Positions 34,008-42,559 of a DNA stretch of 64,000 nt are shown here, piece after piece (within the stretch, counting starts at the first letter, position 1; the number at the start of each line of letters is the position of its first letter). This DNA comes from Mesorhizobium sp. INR15 (lineage in GTDB: Bacteria > Pseudomonadota > Alphaproteobacteria > Rhizobiales > Rhizobiaceae). The notes under the pieces were generated by a model. The model was not told the DNA's origin. It searched no databases and saw only the letters and a program-made list of their open reading frames with translations. The stretch covers positions 4,040,001-4,104,000 of the forward strand of contig NZ_CP045496.1 in assembly GCF_015500075.1 (NCBI RefSeq), given 5' to 3'. The position numbers and the translations under genes are program-made.

Positions 34008-34841
34008 ATGCGAATCCTGTTGCTCACCCTCTTGCTAGGCTTCACCGGCGTCAGCTTGTCGCCCGCCCGGGCTACGTCTGGCGATTGCGGCGATGCCGCG
34101 GCTTTGGTGCAGAAGGCCTATCCCAAGGCTCACAAGAGCGCCGACGGCGGATCATTCACACTCGAACCCGGTATCAGCATCGACCTGACGCTTTCGGACA
34201 GCGATGCGCCAATCGGCCTGCTCTGCAAGATCTGGCCCGCGCATGACGATCTGCTGTTGGTTGCAGTGCCACTGACCGACAGCGCCAAATCCAGCGGCGA
34301 TGGACATGTCGGCGATATCGAGTTGCTGGTCGTCGACCGTAAAAGCCTCGACGTGCGCCAGCGCCTGCTCCAGCCCGGGCTGATGACCGATGATGCCATC
34401 GCCATCCGCAAGGTCGAATTCGATACCGGCCGCTACGGGCTGGCCCCCGGTGTCACCGCCTTTGGCCTGCGCATCGAAATGGCAAACCATTCACAGCCAA
34501 ATCCGTTCAGCGAAACCGACCTGCGGCTCTATGTGATCGCCGGCGATGCCGTGCGTGCCGTCCTCGACGGCCTCGTCGTGGCCGGCAATGGCGGCGAAGG
34601 CGATACCAATTGTGCCGGATCTTTTCACACCAGTCAGACCAGCTTGACGATGAGCCCGACGAGACATCACGGCTATCACGACATCACCGTGGCCGAGCGG
34701 ACGGACACCGACGAGCCGCTTCCCGACAAGAATGGCGAGTGCCAGTCCCATCCAGGCAAGCCCGTGAAACGGACCTACCGGCTACGCTATGATGGCAGCC
34801 GGTATCCCGTTCCCGCTGCGCTCAAGGTCCTGGAGCCCTGA
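34008..34841 (+). CDS. secreted protein of unknown function next to the pilus operon
   Basis: The 277-residue precursor has a clear signal peptide (1-~22, MRILLLTLLLGFTG...ARATS) and four or more cysteines in the mature part (GDCGDAA, LLCKIWP, DTNCAGS, GECQSHP), so disulfides are plausible. Motifs such as PGVTAFGLRIEMANHSQ and ETDLRLYVIAGDAVRAVLDG and the ending KRTYRLRYDGSRYPVP look like a beta-rich periplasmic protein. I do not recognise a named family. It is 91 bases after tadC on the same strand and 145 bases before the TadD-like gene; a pilus role is only positional. Confidence 0.75.
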   Translation: MRILLLTLLLGFTGVSLSPARATSGDCGDAAALVQKAYPKAHKSADGGSFTLEPGISIDLTLSDSDAPIGLLCKIWPAHDDLLLVAVPLTDSAKSSGDGHVGDIELLVVDRKSLDVRQRLLQPGLMTDDAIAIRKVEFDTGRYGLAPGVTAFGLRIEMANHSQPNPFSETDLRLYVIAGDAVRAVLDGLVVAGNGGEGDTNCAGSFHTSQTSLTMSPTRHHGYHDITVAERTDTDEPLPDKNGECQSHPGKPVKRTYRLRYDGSRYPVPAALKVLEP

Positions 34842-34986
34842 TGACGTGGTGTGCAAAACGGCGGTGGTTAACGCCTTGTGCTCCGGAAACCAAATCTTAG
34901 GTGCGTTTGCGCACCGAAGCTTAATCGCTGTCCTGTAGCGTAAGTCCTGAAGAACGACCCGGCAAATCGGGCGATGAGGCAGGGGC

Positions 34987-35457
34987 ATGCGTCACATATC
35001 TTTTACGGCGGCCGCCGCGACGGCCGTATTACTTGTAGTAACAGGCTGTACGACAAGCGCGATCGACAAGACGAAGACGACGGCCATCCCGCCGGCGGCA
35101 AGGGCGATCGACACTTCCGACCTGGCACAGGGCAAGGCGCAATTTCGCGAGGCGAACTACGGCCTTGCCGAAAAGCATTTTCGCAAGGCGGTGGAGCTGA
35201 AGGCCGACAATGCCGAGGCATGGATGGGGCTCGCTGCATCGTATGACGAGCTTGGGCGTTTCGACTTCGCCGATCGTGCCTATGGCCAGCTTTTGAAGGT
35301 CGCCGGACGCAAGCCGCAGATCATCAACAACATGGGCTATTCACAGCTGCTGCGCGGCAATCGCAAGAAGGCCAAGGCGCTGCTGCTGGAAGCGAAAGCG
35401 GGCATGACCGACCCGGCGGTGGTCAATGCCAATCTGGCATTGCTGAACAAGGGTTGA
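34987..35457 (+). CDS. tadD: TPR lipoprotein, TadD-like
   Basis: The 156-residue precursor has a signal peptide with lipobox VVTGC (Cys21) and then about three tetratricopeptide repeats (GKAQFREANYGLAEKHFRKAVEL, AWMGLAASYDELGRFDFADRAYGQLL and INNMGYSQLLRGNRKKAKALLLEA in segments). TadD is the TPR lipoprotein needed for Tad pilus assembly or secretin handling. It is shorter than classic TadD (~250) but has its order and position at the end of the locus. A short GGTGCG/CGCACC hairpin (34900-34915) lies upstream with no T-tract. Confidence 0.82.
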   Translation: MRHISFTAAAATAVLLVVTGCTTSAIDKTKTTAIPPAARAIDTSDLAQGKAQFREANYGLAEKHFRKAVELKADNAEAWMGLAASYDELGRFDFADRAYGQLLKVAGRKPQIINNMGYSQLLRGNRKKAKALLLEAKAGMTDPAVVNANLALLNKG

Positions 35458-35472
35458 GCCTCTTTCAGCCTC

Positions 35473-35497
35473 TGCCTTCTTCGATTTCGAGAAGGCA
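35473..35497 (+). terminator. possible terminator after the pilus locus
   Basis: TGCCTTCT(T)CGA pairs with TCGAGAAGGCA (one bulged T) 16 bases after the TadD-like stop. The following ATCGACGCTTTG has only a short T-run, so efficiency is doubtful. Confidence 0.4.
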
Positions 35498-35617
35498 TCG
35501 ACGCTTTGTAAACCCTGTCCCAAGGTAGCGTTACGAGATTGGCGGAAAAGCACGCTTGAGGGTTGCCGCTGGCCTGGAATGCAGCTGTAACGGCGGCCTC
35601 AAGAGGTTGCGCCGCGT

Positions 35618-36793
35618 ATGTTGGATTTCAGTTCGCTTCTGCTCGCGGCTGCACTGTCAGGCACCTGTCTCAGCATAACCATGTTTGCGATCTGGTTCAC
35701 GGCGCCACGGGCCGGCTTTGTGCTGACGGTAGGGTGCGGCATTCTTTTGCTTGTCGCGCATGTGGTTCTGTTCTGGCGCTATGCCAAGGCTCCCAGTCCC
35801 TGGCTCTGCCAGTCCGTGCTGATGCTTCTCAGCCTGGGGTTCCTGACCCTCTGCCTGTCGGCCATGCAATATCTCGGCATGCATCATTACAGGCGCGCCA
35901 TCTTGCCGACGCTCGCCGCAATGGCTGTCTGTGGGACGGCAACCCTCTTCGGCTTCGACGGCATCGGCTTCATCATCACCTATGCCGCTGTCACTGTGCT
36001 GCTCTCGGCGATCGGGTTGATGTTCTGGATCAAGGGCAGCAACGACCGCCGCATCCTGCTTGTGGTCTCATTCCTGAGCGGCATCTGCGCGGTGTCGTTT
36101 GGCCTGTGCGGGCTCGTTCTGCTGGTCAACGGGCAATGGACGCTCGGCGTTGCGCCGAACAACTGGGCCGAGGCATTGAATTCCGTGGTGGCGGTCGCCT
36201 GCATGACCGGGCTTGGCGCCTTAACGCTCTCGCTGCATCATCTGCAGGCGCAGATCGAGTTGCGGGCCGAGACAATGACCGACCCGCTGACGGGGCTGAT
36301 GAACCGCCGGGCGTTGATGTCGCTTTATGGGGAGCGGAGCTTTGGTCCGTTCATGTCGGTCTCCATGTTCGACCTCGATCATTTCAAGAAGACGAACGAT
36401 CTTTACGGCCATCCCGTCGGCGACCAGGTTCTATGCCGATTCGCTGCCGTGGTCAGGAAATATGCCCGGACCGGTGTCGATGCCTATCGGCTGGGCGGCG
36501 AGGAGTTCGCACTGGTCATGTCGCGGGTAACGGAAGACAGGGCTTACGACATCGCCAGCAAGATCAGCGTCGCTTTCGGCACCGAGATCGTGGCCACGCC
36601 GCGCGGTCCCTTACGCAGCACGGTCAGCGGCGGCATCGGCTTTGGACGTGTGGACGGCGCCCGTTTTGAAGATGTATTGGCGGAGGCTGACGCTGCGCTC
36701 TACGCGGCAAAGCGTGCCGGGCGAAATCAGGTCGTTGCCCGAAGACAGGAAGACAAGACCGGCCCGGTTGGACCGGCCTTGCGTTCCGCATAA
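35618..36793 (+). CDS. membrane-bound diguanylate cyclase (GGDEF)
   Basis: The 391-residue protein has an N-terminal membrane domain of about six helices (residues 1-~205) and a C-terminal GGDEF domain beginning TDPLTGLMNRRAL (~222). The active-site motif is GGEEF (293-297), with FDLDHFKKTND upstream for metal binding, so it is predicted to make cyclic di-GMP. The sequence before the motif (RTGVDAYRLGGEEF) lacks the R-x-x-D inhibitory site at the usual spacing, so product inhibition is not expected. The position after the pilus operon is suggestive for c-di-GMP control of attachment but not proof. Confidence 0.93.
   Translation: MLDFSSLLLAAALSGTCLSITMFAIWFTAPRAGFVLTVGCGILLLVAHVVLFWRYAKAPSPWLCQSVLMLLSLGFLTLCLSAMQYLGMHHYRRAILPTLAAMAVCGTATLFGFDGIGFIITYAAVTVLLSAIGLMFWIKGSNDRRILLVVSFLSGICAVSFGLCGLVLLVNGQWTLGVAPNNWAEALNSVVAVACMTGLGALTLSLHHLQAQIELRAETMTDPLTGLMNRRALMSLYGERSFGPFMSVSMFDLDHFKKTNDLYGHPVGDQVLCRFAAVVRKYARTGVDAYRLGGEEFALVMSRVTEDRAYDIASKISVAFGTEIVATPRGPLRSTVSGGIGFGRVDGARFEDVLAEADAALYAAKRAGRNQVVARRQEDKTGPVGPALRSA
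36755..36780 (-). terminator. possible terminator for gcvP, inside the 3' end of the GGDEF gene
   Basis: Read on the minus strand, AAGGCCGGTCC pairs with GGGCCGGTCTT (11 bp with two G-U pairs, AACC loop), starting 19 bases after the gcvP stop and followed by GTCTTCCTGTCTTC. The stretch also codes for the last residues of the diguanylate cyclase, so it may simply be coding sequence. Confidence 0.4.
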
Positions 36794-36799
36794 CAAGAA

Positions 36800-39610
36800 C
36801 TATTCGGCGGCTCCGAGATAGTCCGACAGGGGCGGACAGGAGCAGACGAGGTTGCGGTCACCGGCAACATTGTCGATACGCGACACTGGCGGCCAGTATT
36901 TCGCGGCGGTGTCGGCGTCGCCGGCAGGATAGGCCGCTTCCAGCCGCGAATAGGGATGGGTCCAAGCGGCGGCCAGCGCCTCAGCGGCGGTGTGCGGCGC
37001 ATTGACAAGCGGATTGTCGGCCAGCGGCCATTCGCCCTTGGCGACCTTCGCTGCTTCGCCAGCGATCGCGATCATCGCCTCGCAGAAGCGATCCACTTCG
37101 TGTTTGGGCTCGGATTCCGTCGGCTCCACCATCAGCGTGCCGGGCACCGGAAACGACATGGTCGGCGCATGGAAGCCATAGTCGATCAAGCGCTTGGCGA
37201 TGTCATCGACGCTGATGCCGGATGCGTCCTTGAGCACGCGCGTATCGAGGATGCATTCATGCGCGACGCGTCCCTGGCTGCCCTTGTAGAGCACAGGGAA
37301 AAACGCATCGAGCCGCGTCGCGATATAGTTGGCGGAAAGGATCGCCGTTTCCGTCGCCTGCTTGAGGCCCGACGCACCCATCATGCGGATGTACATCCAT
37401 GTGATCGGCAGGATCGAGGCACTGCCGAAAGGGGCTGCCGAGACGGCATGGGCCGAGCCTTCTGTGACGTGGCCGGGCAGATACGGCTTCAGGTGCGCCT
37501 TGACGCCGATCGGCCCGATGCCGGGACCACCACCGCCATGCGGAATGCAGAACGTCTTGTGCAGGTTCATGTGGCAGACGTCGGCGCCGATGTCGCCGGG
37601 CCGGGCGAGCCCGACCATTGCATTGAGGTTGGCGCCGTCGAAATAGACCTGCCCGCCATGTTCATGAATGAGCGCACAAAGATCGCGCGCGCCTTCCTCG
37701 AACACGCCATGCGTCGAAGGGTAGGTGAACATCAGCGCCGCGAGATTGGGCGCATGTTCGGCCGCCTTGGCCTTCATGTCCTCCATGTCGATATTGCCGT
37801 CTTCGGTGCAGCGCACGACGACGACGCTCATGCCGGCCATGGCCGCGCTGGCAGGGTTGGTGCCGTGTGCGGAGGACGGGATCAGGCAAATGGTGCGGTG
37901 GCTGTCGCCGCGTGAGCGGTGGTAGCCGCGAATGGCCAAAAGCCCGGCATACTCGCCCTGGCTGCCGGCATTGGGCTGCAAGGTAACGGCATCGAAGCCG
38001 GTGATTTCAGACAGCCAACCCTCGAGTTCGCCGATCATGGCGCGGTAGCCGGTCGAATGCCTAGCCGGCGCGAAAGGATGAAGATTGGCGATGCTCGGCC
38101 AACTGACCGGCATCATCTCGGCTGCGGCGTTGAGCTTCATGGTGCAGGAGCCCAATGGGATCATGGCGCGGTCAAGCGCCAGATCCTTGTCGGCCAGCCG
38201 GCGCAGGAAGCGCATCATCTCGGTTTCCGACTTGTTTTCGTGGAACACGGGCTGGGTGAGAAACTCCTTGCCGCGCGGCTTGCCGGGTATGGTGCTGGCG
38301 TCGGCACTGCCTGCCTTGGCGCCGAACAATGCCGCGATTGCTTCAAGGTCGGTCTCGTCGGAGATCTCGTCGAAGGCAATGCTGACGCGATCGGCGCCGA
38401 TCACGCGCAGCAGCCGGCCGGATTTCTCGGCGGCGGCGGCGATCTCCGCTGCCTTGCCCTTGGTTTCCACAGTCACCGTATCGAAACGGCTGGCGCCGAC
38501 TACGGCAACGCCCGCGGCCTTCAGGCCGGCGGCGAGGCGATTGGCCAGTGCATGGATGCGCCCCGCGATCGCCTGCAGGCCGACCGGACCGTGCCAGATG
38601 GCGTAAGCGGTCGCCATGTTGGCGAGCAGCGCCTGCGCGGTGCAGATGTTCGAGGTCGCCTTGTCGCGGCGGATATGCTGTTCGCGCGTCTGCAGGGCCA
38701 GGCGATAGCCGGGACGGCCCTTGCTGTCGGTCGACTGGCCGACGAGGCGGCCCGGCATCAGCCGCGTCAGTTTGTCGGAGACAGCGCAATAGGCGGCATG
38801 CGGGCCGCCAAAGCCCATCGGCACGCCGAAGCGCTGCATCGGGCCGACAGCGATGTCGGCGCCGAGCTTTGCCGGTGCATCGGTGAGGGTCAGGCCGAGC
38901 GGGTCGGCAATGAAGACGACGACGGCGCCCGTAGCGCGCGCCTTTTCGATGGCTGCCTTGTGGTCGCCATAGACACCGAACGTGTCGGGCCAGGAGACGA
39001 GCAGGGCGGCGGTGTTGTCGTCGATCGTGTCACCGTCGATCTCGATGTCGAGCGGTTCGGCGCGGGTGCGCACGACATCCAGCGTTTGCGGATGCGGCGT
39101 GCCGGCAAGGGCCACTTTGGTGCGTTTGTCGCGGTGATGACGCAGTGCGATGCCGACAGCCTCCGCGACCGCTGTCGCCTCATCGAGCAGCGAGGCCGAT
39201 GCCACCGGCAGGCCGGTCAGTTCGGCAACCAGCGTCTGGAAATTGAACAGCATTTCGAGCCGGCCCTGGCTGATCTCGGCCTGATAGGGTGTGTAGGCCG
39301 TATACCAGGCCGGGTTCTCGAACAGGTTACGCTGGATGACCGGCGGCACCTGGACACCGTGATAGCCGGCGCCGATGAAGCTCTTCAGCACCGTGTTCTT
39401 CGCCATGATCGCCGAAAGCTCGTCCAAGGCCTCAGCCTCGCTCGCGGGCGCTGGCAAAGCCAGCGGCCGGTCAAGCCTGATCGACTTCGGCACCGACTGG
39501 CTGATCAGCGTTTCGACTGAGGGCACGCCGATGGTGGTCAGCATGGCTCTGATTTCGTTGAGGCCAGGGCCGATATGGCGGGCCGAGAAGGGGTAGGGTG
39601 CTGCGGTCAT
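36800..39610 (-). CDS. gcvP: glycine dehydrogenase (decarboxylating), P-protein
   Basis: GcvP decarboxylates glycine with PLP and passes the aminomethyl group to the lipoyl arm of GcvH. The 936-residue single-chain form contains both the N-terminal half (FIGAGYHGVQVPPVIQRN, YTPYQAEISQGRLE) and the C-terminal half with the PLP lysine in MNLHKTFCIPHGGGGPG. ATG 39610 is chosen over an in-frame TTG at 39631, with AGGA 11-14 bases upstream. It is the last gene of the gcvT-gcvH-gcvP operon, 17 bases after gcvH. The stop is 7 bases from the convergent diguanylate cyclase. Confidence 0.97.
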   Translation of the reverse strand: MTAAPYPFSARHIGPGLNEIRAMLTTIGVPSVETLISQSVPKSIRLDRPLALPAPASEAEALDELSAIMAKNTVLKSFIGAGYHGVQVPPVIQRNLFENPAWYTAYTPYQAEISQGRLEMLFNFQTLVAELTGLPVASASLLDEATAVAEAVGIALRHHRDKRTKVALAGTPHPQTLDVVRTRAEPLDIEIDGDTIDDNTAALLVSWPDTFGVYGDHKAAIEKARATGAVVVFIADPLGLTLTDAPAKLGADIAVGPMQRFGVPMGFGGPHAAYCAVSDKLTRLMPGRLVGQSTDSKGRPGYRLALQTREQHIRRDKATSNICTAQALLANMATAYAIWHGPVGLQAIAGRIHALANRLAAGLKAAGVAVVGASRFDTVTVETKGKAAEIAAAAEKSGRLLRVIGADRVSIAFDEISDETDLEAIAALFGAKAGSADASTIPGKPRGKEFLTQPVFHENKSETEMMRFLRRLADKDLALDRAMIPLGSCTMKLNAAAEMMPVSWPSIANLHPFAPARHSTGYRAMIGELEGWLSEITGFDAVTLQPNAGSQGEYAGLLAIRGYHRSRGDSHRTICLIPSSAHGTNPASAAMAGMSVVVVRCTEDGNIDMEDMKAKAAEHAPNLAALMFTYPSTHGVFEEGARDLCALIHEHGGQVYFDGANLNAMVGLARPGDIGADVCHMNLHKTFCIPHGGGGPGIGPIGVKAHLKPYLPGHVTEGSAHAVSAAPFGSASILPITWMYIRMMGASGLKQATETAILSANYIATRLDAFFPVLYKGSQGRVAHECILDTRVLKDASGISVDDIAKRLIDYGFHAPTMSFPVPGTLMVEPTESEPKHEVDRFCEAMIAIAGEAAKVAKGEWPLADNPLVNAPHTAAEALAAAWTHPYSRLEAAYPAGDADTAAKYWPPVSRIDNVAGDRNLVCSCPPLSDYLGAAE

Positions 39611-39627
39611 GTCACTGCGTCCTGCTA

Positions 39628-39996
39628 TCAACCGATATGGGCCTGGTATGCGGCCTCATCCATGAGGCCTTCGAGCTGGCTTTCGTTGGCGAGCTTCATC
39701 TTCCACAGCCAGCCGGCACTGGTTGCCGCCGAATTCACCAGCGACGGATCCGACGACAGCGTGCCGTTCGATTCCGTGATTTCGCCATCGACAGGCGCGT
39801 AGACGTCGGATGCCGCCTTGACGGATTCGACGACAACGGCGGTGTCGCCCTTGGCGAGCTTCTTGCCTGCTTCCGGCAGTTCGACGAAGACGAGGTCGCC
39901 GAGCTGTTCCTGCGCATAGTCGGTGATGCCGACGGTGGCGATACCGCCCTCGACACGCAGCCATTCATGATCTTCGGTGAAATAGGTCGTTGCCAT
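39628..39996 (-). CDS. gcvH: glycine cleavage system H protein
   Basis: The 122-residue lipoyl carrier protein has the lipoylation motif ESVKAASDVYAP with Lys60, preceded by LGDLVFVELPEAGKKL and followed by GWLWKMKL. It shuttles the aminomethyl intermediate between GcvP, GcvT and lipoamide dehydrogenase. ATG 39996 has AAGGA at good spacing; an ATG at 40005 overlaps the gcvT stop (ATGA) but has its purine run directly against it, so it is less likely. Confidence 0.97.
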   Translation of the reverse strand: MATTYFTEDHEWLRVEGGIATVGITDYAQEQLGDLVFVELPEAGKKLAKGDTAVVVESVKAASDVYAPVDGEITESNGTLSSDPSLVNSAATSAGWLWKMKLANESQLEGLMDEAAYQAHIG

Positions 39997-40001
39997 GGGA
40001 A

Positions 40002-41120
40002 TCATCCTTTGCGGTAGCGATGCGGTGTGAAGGGCAGGGAACTGATATCGACGGGGATTTTCGTCCCGCGCACGTCGGCGAAGACCCGGGTTCCGGGTTT
40101 TGCGAGCGGCGTCGAGACATAGCCCATGGCGACCGGATGACCGGCCGATGGGCCAAAGCCGCCCGAGGTGACATGGCCGGCGGGATTGCCGTCGGCGTCG
40201 AACAAGGCAACCCCGGCGCGCACCGGCTGGCGGCCTTCCGGCTTCAGGCCGACGCGCTTTTGCGCAGGCCCGCGTTCCAGGACGGCGCGTAGCGCATCGG
40301 CACCGATGAAGGCGCCGGTGGCGCGGATGTCCTTGGGGACCGCCCACATCAAGGCGGCGCTGGCCGGGTCGGTTTCTGGCGTGATGTCCTGCCCATGCAG
40401 GCAAAGACCCGCCTCCAGGCGAAGACTGTCGCGGGCCGCGAGCCCGATCCACAGCATGCGCTCGTCCTCAAGCAGTTTCGCGACGAGGTCGCGCGCGTCC
40501 GCCTCGGGCAGGCCGAGCTCAAAGCCGTCCTCGCCGGTGTAGCCTGAGCGGCTCATGAACCAGTTCTTGCGCGGTTCCCCATTCTTCCCCAATTCGATGC
40601 CGTGCATGAACAACAGCGAGCCGGTTTCGATACCGGCACGTGACAGCACGGCCCAGGCTTCGGGGCCTTGGATCGCCAGGAAGACGCGGTCGAGCGCGTC
40701 GACCTTGACGTCGAAATCGTTGGCCAGGGCACGCAGATGCTTTTCGTCGGCCACCGCGTTGCCGGCATTGGCGACCACCATGAAGCGGGTATCGCCAAGC
40801 CTGGTGACGATCAGATCGTCCGTTATCCCCCCGGCCTCATTGAGGAAGAACGTCAATTTGGACTGCGAGAGTTCAAGCGCGCCGGCGTCCAGCGGGCAGG
40901 CGCGGTTGAGCAGCGAAACCGCACCTGGTCCGCTGACTTCGAACAGCTTCATATGCGAGATGTCGAACAAGCCGGCATGCTCGCGTGTGTGAAGATGCTC
41001 CTTCATGACGCCGGCCGGATAGGTTAGCGGCATGGACCAGCCGGCAAAGGCGCCAAAGCGCGCGCCAGCGGCGATATGCATATCTTCGAGGGGAAGGTGT
41101 GTTGTGTCGTCGCCCGTCAT
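40002..41120 (-). CDS. gcvT: aminomethyltransferase, T-protein
   Basis: GcvT releases ammonia and transfers the one-carbon unit from the H-protein to tetrahydrofolate. The 372-residue protein shows FAGWSMPLTYPAGVMKEHLHTRE, GLFDISHMKLFEVSGP, GGITDDLIVTRLGD, SRSGYTGEDGFELGLP and AARDSLRLEAGLCLHGQDI, all typical GcvT blocks (binding-site Asp and Arg in place). It is the first gene of the operon, directly behind a tandem glycine riboswitch, with GGAG before its ATG. Confidence 0.97.
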   Translation of the reverse strand: MTGDDTTHLPLEDMHIAAGARFGAFAGWSMPLTYPAGVMKEHLHTREHAGLFDISHMKLFEVSGPGAVSLLNRACPLDAGALELSQSKLTFFLNEAGGITDDLIVTRLGDTRFMVVANAGNAVADEKHLRALANDFDVKVDALDRVFLAIQGPEAWAVLSRAGIETGSLLFMHGIELGKNGEPRKNWFMSRSGYTGEDGFELGLPEADARDLVAKLLEDERMLWIGLAARDSLRLEAGLCLHGQDITPETDPASAALMWAVPKDIRATGAFIGADALRAVLERGPAQKRVGLKPEGRQPVRAGVALFDADGNPAGHVTSGGFGPSAGHPVAMGYVSTPLAKPGTRVFADVRGTKIPVDISSLPFTPHRYRKG

Positions 41121-41170
41121 GTCATCTCCAGAGTCGCACGCAATCGGCCGCGAATGGCGACCAGTCCGTG

Positions 41171-41350
41171 CCCCTCTGTCTGAAGCCTGAGAGACTCGCG
41201 CTGCCGGAACTCTGTCAGCGGCGCTTACACCTTCGGCGCGGGGGCAAGCCCCGACTTTCCAGAGTGTCTTTCCCGTCTACGGTTCTTTTGCCTGAGAGAT
41301 TTCGGGCGATTTCCCCTTCGGCGACAGCTTTCGCTGTTCTCTCCCGCAAA
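41171..41350 (-). ncRNA. tandem glycine riboswitch upstream of gcvT
   Basis: On the minus strand two glycine aptamers follow each other. Aptamer 1 (about 41350-41270) has GGGAGAG, GCCGAAGG (41322-41315) and CTCTCAGGCAAAAGAACCG (41298-41280). Aptamer 2 (about 41269-41171) has CACTCTGGAAAG, GCGCCGAAGG (41239-41230) and CTCTCAGGCTTCAGACAGAG (from 41193). The CCGAAGG and CTCAGGC pairs are the known core of this class, which activates gcv genes when glycine is abundant. I see no clear intrinsic terminator between it and gcvT, so control of translation or another expression platform is possible. Boundaries are approximate. Confidence 0.92.
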
Positions 41351-41542
41351 CAGGTAGGGCTCGTAAAAGCCCTCGACTCGTCATCCATAGCCCGTGTGCG
41401 ACGGCTTGTCACCTGCCAACGACATGGTTCTGACAAGTCTTCGCTAACCACGCCGTTTGCCGGTTTCTCAAGACACTCCTGATATATTTGCGTTGGATTG
41501 GGCTTCGGGGACCGGCAATGGCCGGCGGCGGACGGGGACAAA

Positions 41543-42544
41543 ATGGGCGAATTGATCATGACCGCGCCGGTGGCCGGACTGACTTCCAAAAACCGAATCA
41601 CCGTGGATGACGTGACAATGCTGCGCCACGACGTGTTCGGCGACGGCGTGGTGACACGCGGCGAGGCCGAGGCACTGTTCGCGCTTGACGCGACGGCGAG
41701 GGACAAGTGTCCGGAATGGCCAGTTTTTTTCGTCGAAGCCGTCACCGACTACATCGTCCATCAGGAAAAGCCGGCCGGCTATATCTCGCAGGACAATGCC
41801 GATTGGCTGATCCGCACCATCTCGCGCGACGGCATGGTCGACAGCCGGACCGAGCTTGAACTGCTGGTGCATGTGCTGGAAGAGGCGAAATCATCGCCGG
41901 TCAAGCTCTGCACTTATGCGCTTGAGCAGGTCGCGCACGCCGTGATCGACGGCAAGGGGCCTCTGATGCTCGGTGGCAGCCTGGTTCCCGGACTGGTGGC
42001 GAAAGCTGAAGTCGAGCTTCTGCGCCGTATCCTTTATGCACATGGCGGCGAGGGCAACATCGCCATCACGCGCGCCGAGGCCGAGATCCTGTTCAAGATC
42101 AACGAACGGACGGCCACGGCCAACAATGATCCGTCGTGGAACGACCTCTTCGTCAAGGCGATCGCCAATTTCGTTATGTGCTCGGCCGGCTACGAGGCGC
42201 CGACGCGAGACGTGGCGCTGCGGCAGGACGCCTTTCTCGATCATGCCAAACCGGAAATCGGCGGCTTCTTCGGCCGCATGGTGTCGGGCGGCCTTGCCGG
42301 CATTATCGAGGCCTATCGTTCGCCTGCCGATACCGAAGCAGAATGGGAAGCCAGGAACATGGCGGCCGAGGCGCTTGCCCGCCGCGCCGAAACGATCGAT
42401 GCCGGTGAAGCCAAGTGGCTGGTCGAGCATATTGGGGTCGACAGACCGCTTTACGAAAACGAGCGCGCGCTGCTGACCCTGATCAAGCACGCATCGCCGG
42501 AAATCCACCCGGCGCTGCAGCCGCTGCTCGACAAGGTGGCCTGA
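41543..42544 (+). CDS. internally repeated helical protein with EF-hand/TerB-like repeats, unknown
   Basis: The 333-residue protein has no signal peptide or membrane helix. It consists of related units. VTRGEAEALFALD-type and ITRAEAEILFKIN-type units are followed by WPVFFVEAVTDYIV and WNDLFVKAIANFVM. Units GYISQDNADWLI and ETIDAGEAKWLV are followed by DGMVDSRTELELLVHVLEEA and RPLYENERALLTLIKHA. The first loop (DVFGDGVVTRGE) looks like a degenerate EF-hand; the periodicity also recalls TerB-type helical proteins. I do not recognise a named function. ATG 41543 with GGGGACAA upstream is chosen. It is divergent from the gcv operon across 422 bases that hold the riboswitch. Confidence 0.8.
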   Translation: MGELIMTAPVAGLTSKNRITVDDVTMLRHDVFGDGVVTRGEAEALFALDATARDKCPEWPVFFVEAVTDYIVHQEKPAGYISQDNADWLIRTISRDGMVDSRTELELLVHVLEEAKSSPVKLCTYALEQVAHAVIDGKGPLMLGGSLVPGLVAKAEVELLRRILYAHGGEGNIAITRAEAEILFKINERTATANNDPSWNDLFVKAIANFVMCSAGYEAPTRDVALRQDAFLDHAKPEIGGFFGRMVSGGLAGIIEAYRSPADTEAEWEARNMAAEALARRAETIDAGEAKWLVEHIGVDRPLYENERALLTLIKHASPEIHPALQPLLDKVA

Positions 42545-42559
42545 ACAGGCGATTGCCGG

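Noticed and set aside
37919..39520. Long plus-strand frame (533 codons) opposite gcvP
   Set aside because: Antisense shadow of gcvP; no start signal or recognisable domain.
41121..41542. Possible extra small gene in the gap between gcvT and the repeat protein
   Set aside because: The gap is explained by the tandem glycine riboswitch; no short frame with a ribosome site was found.
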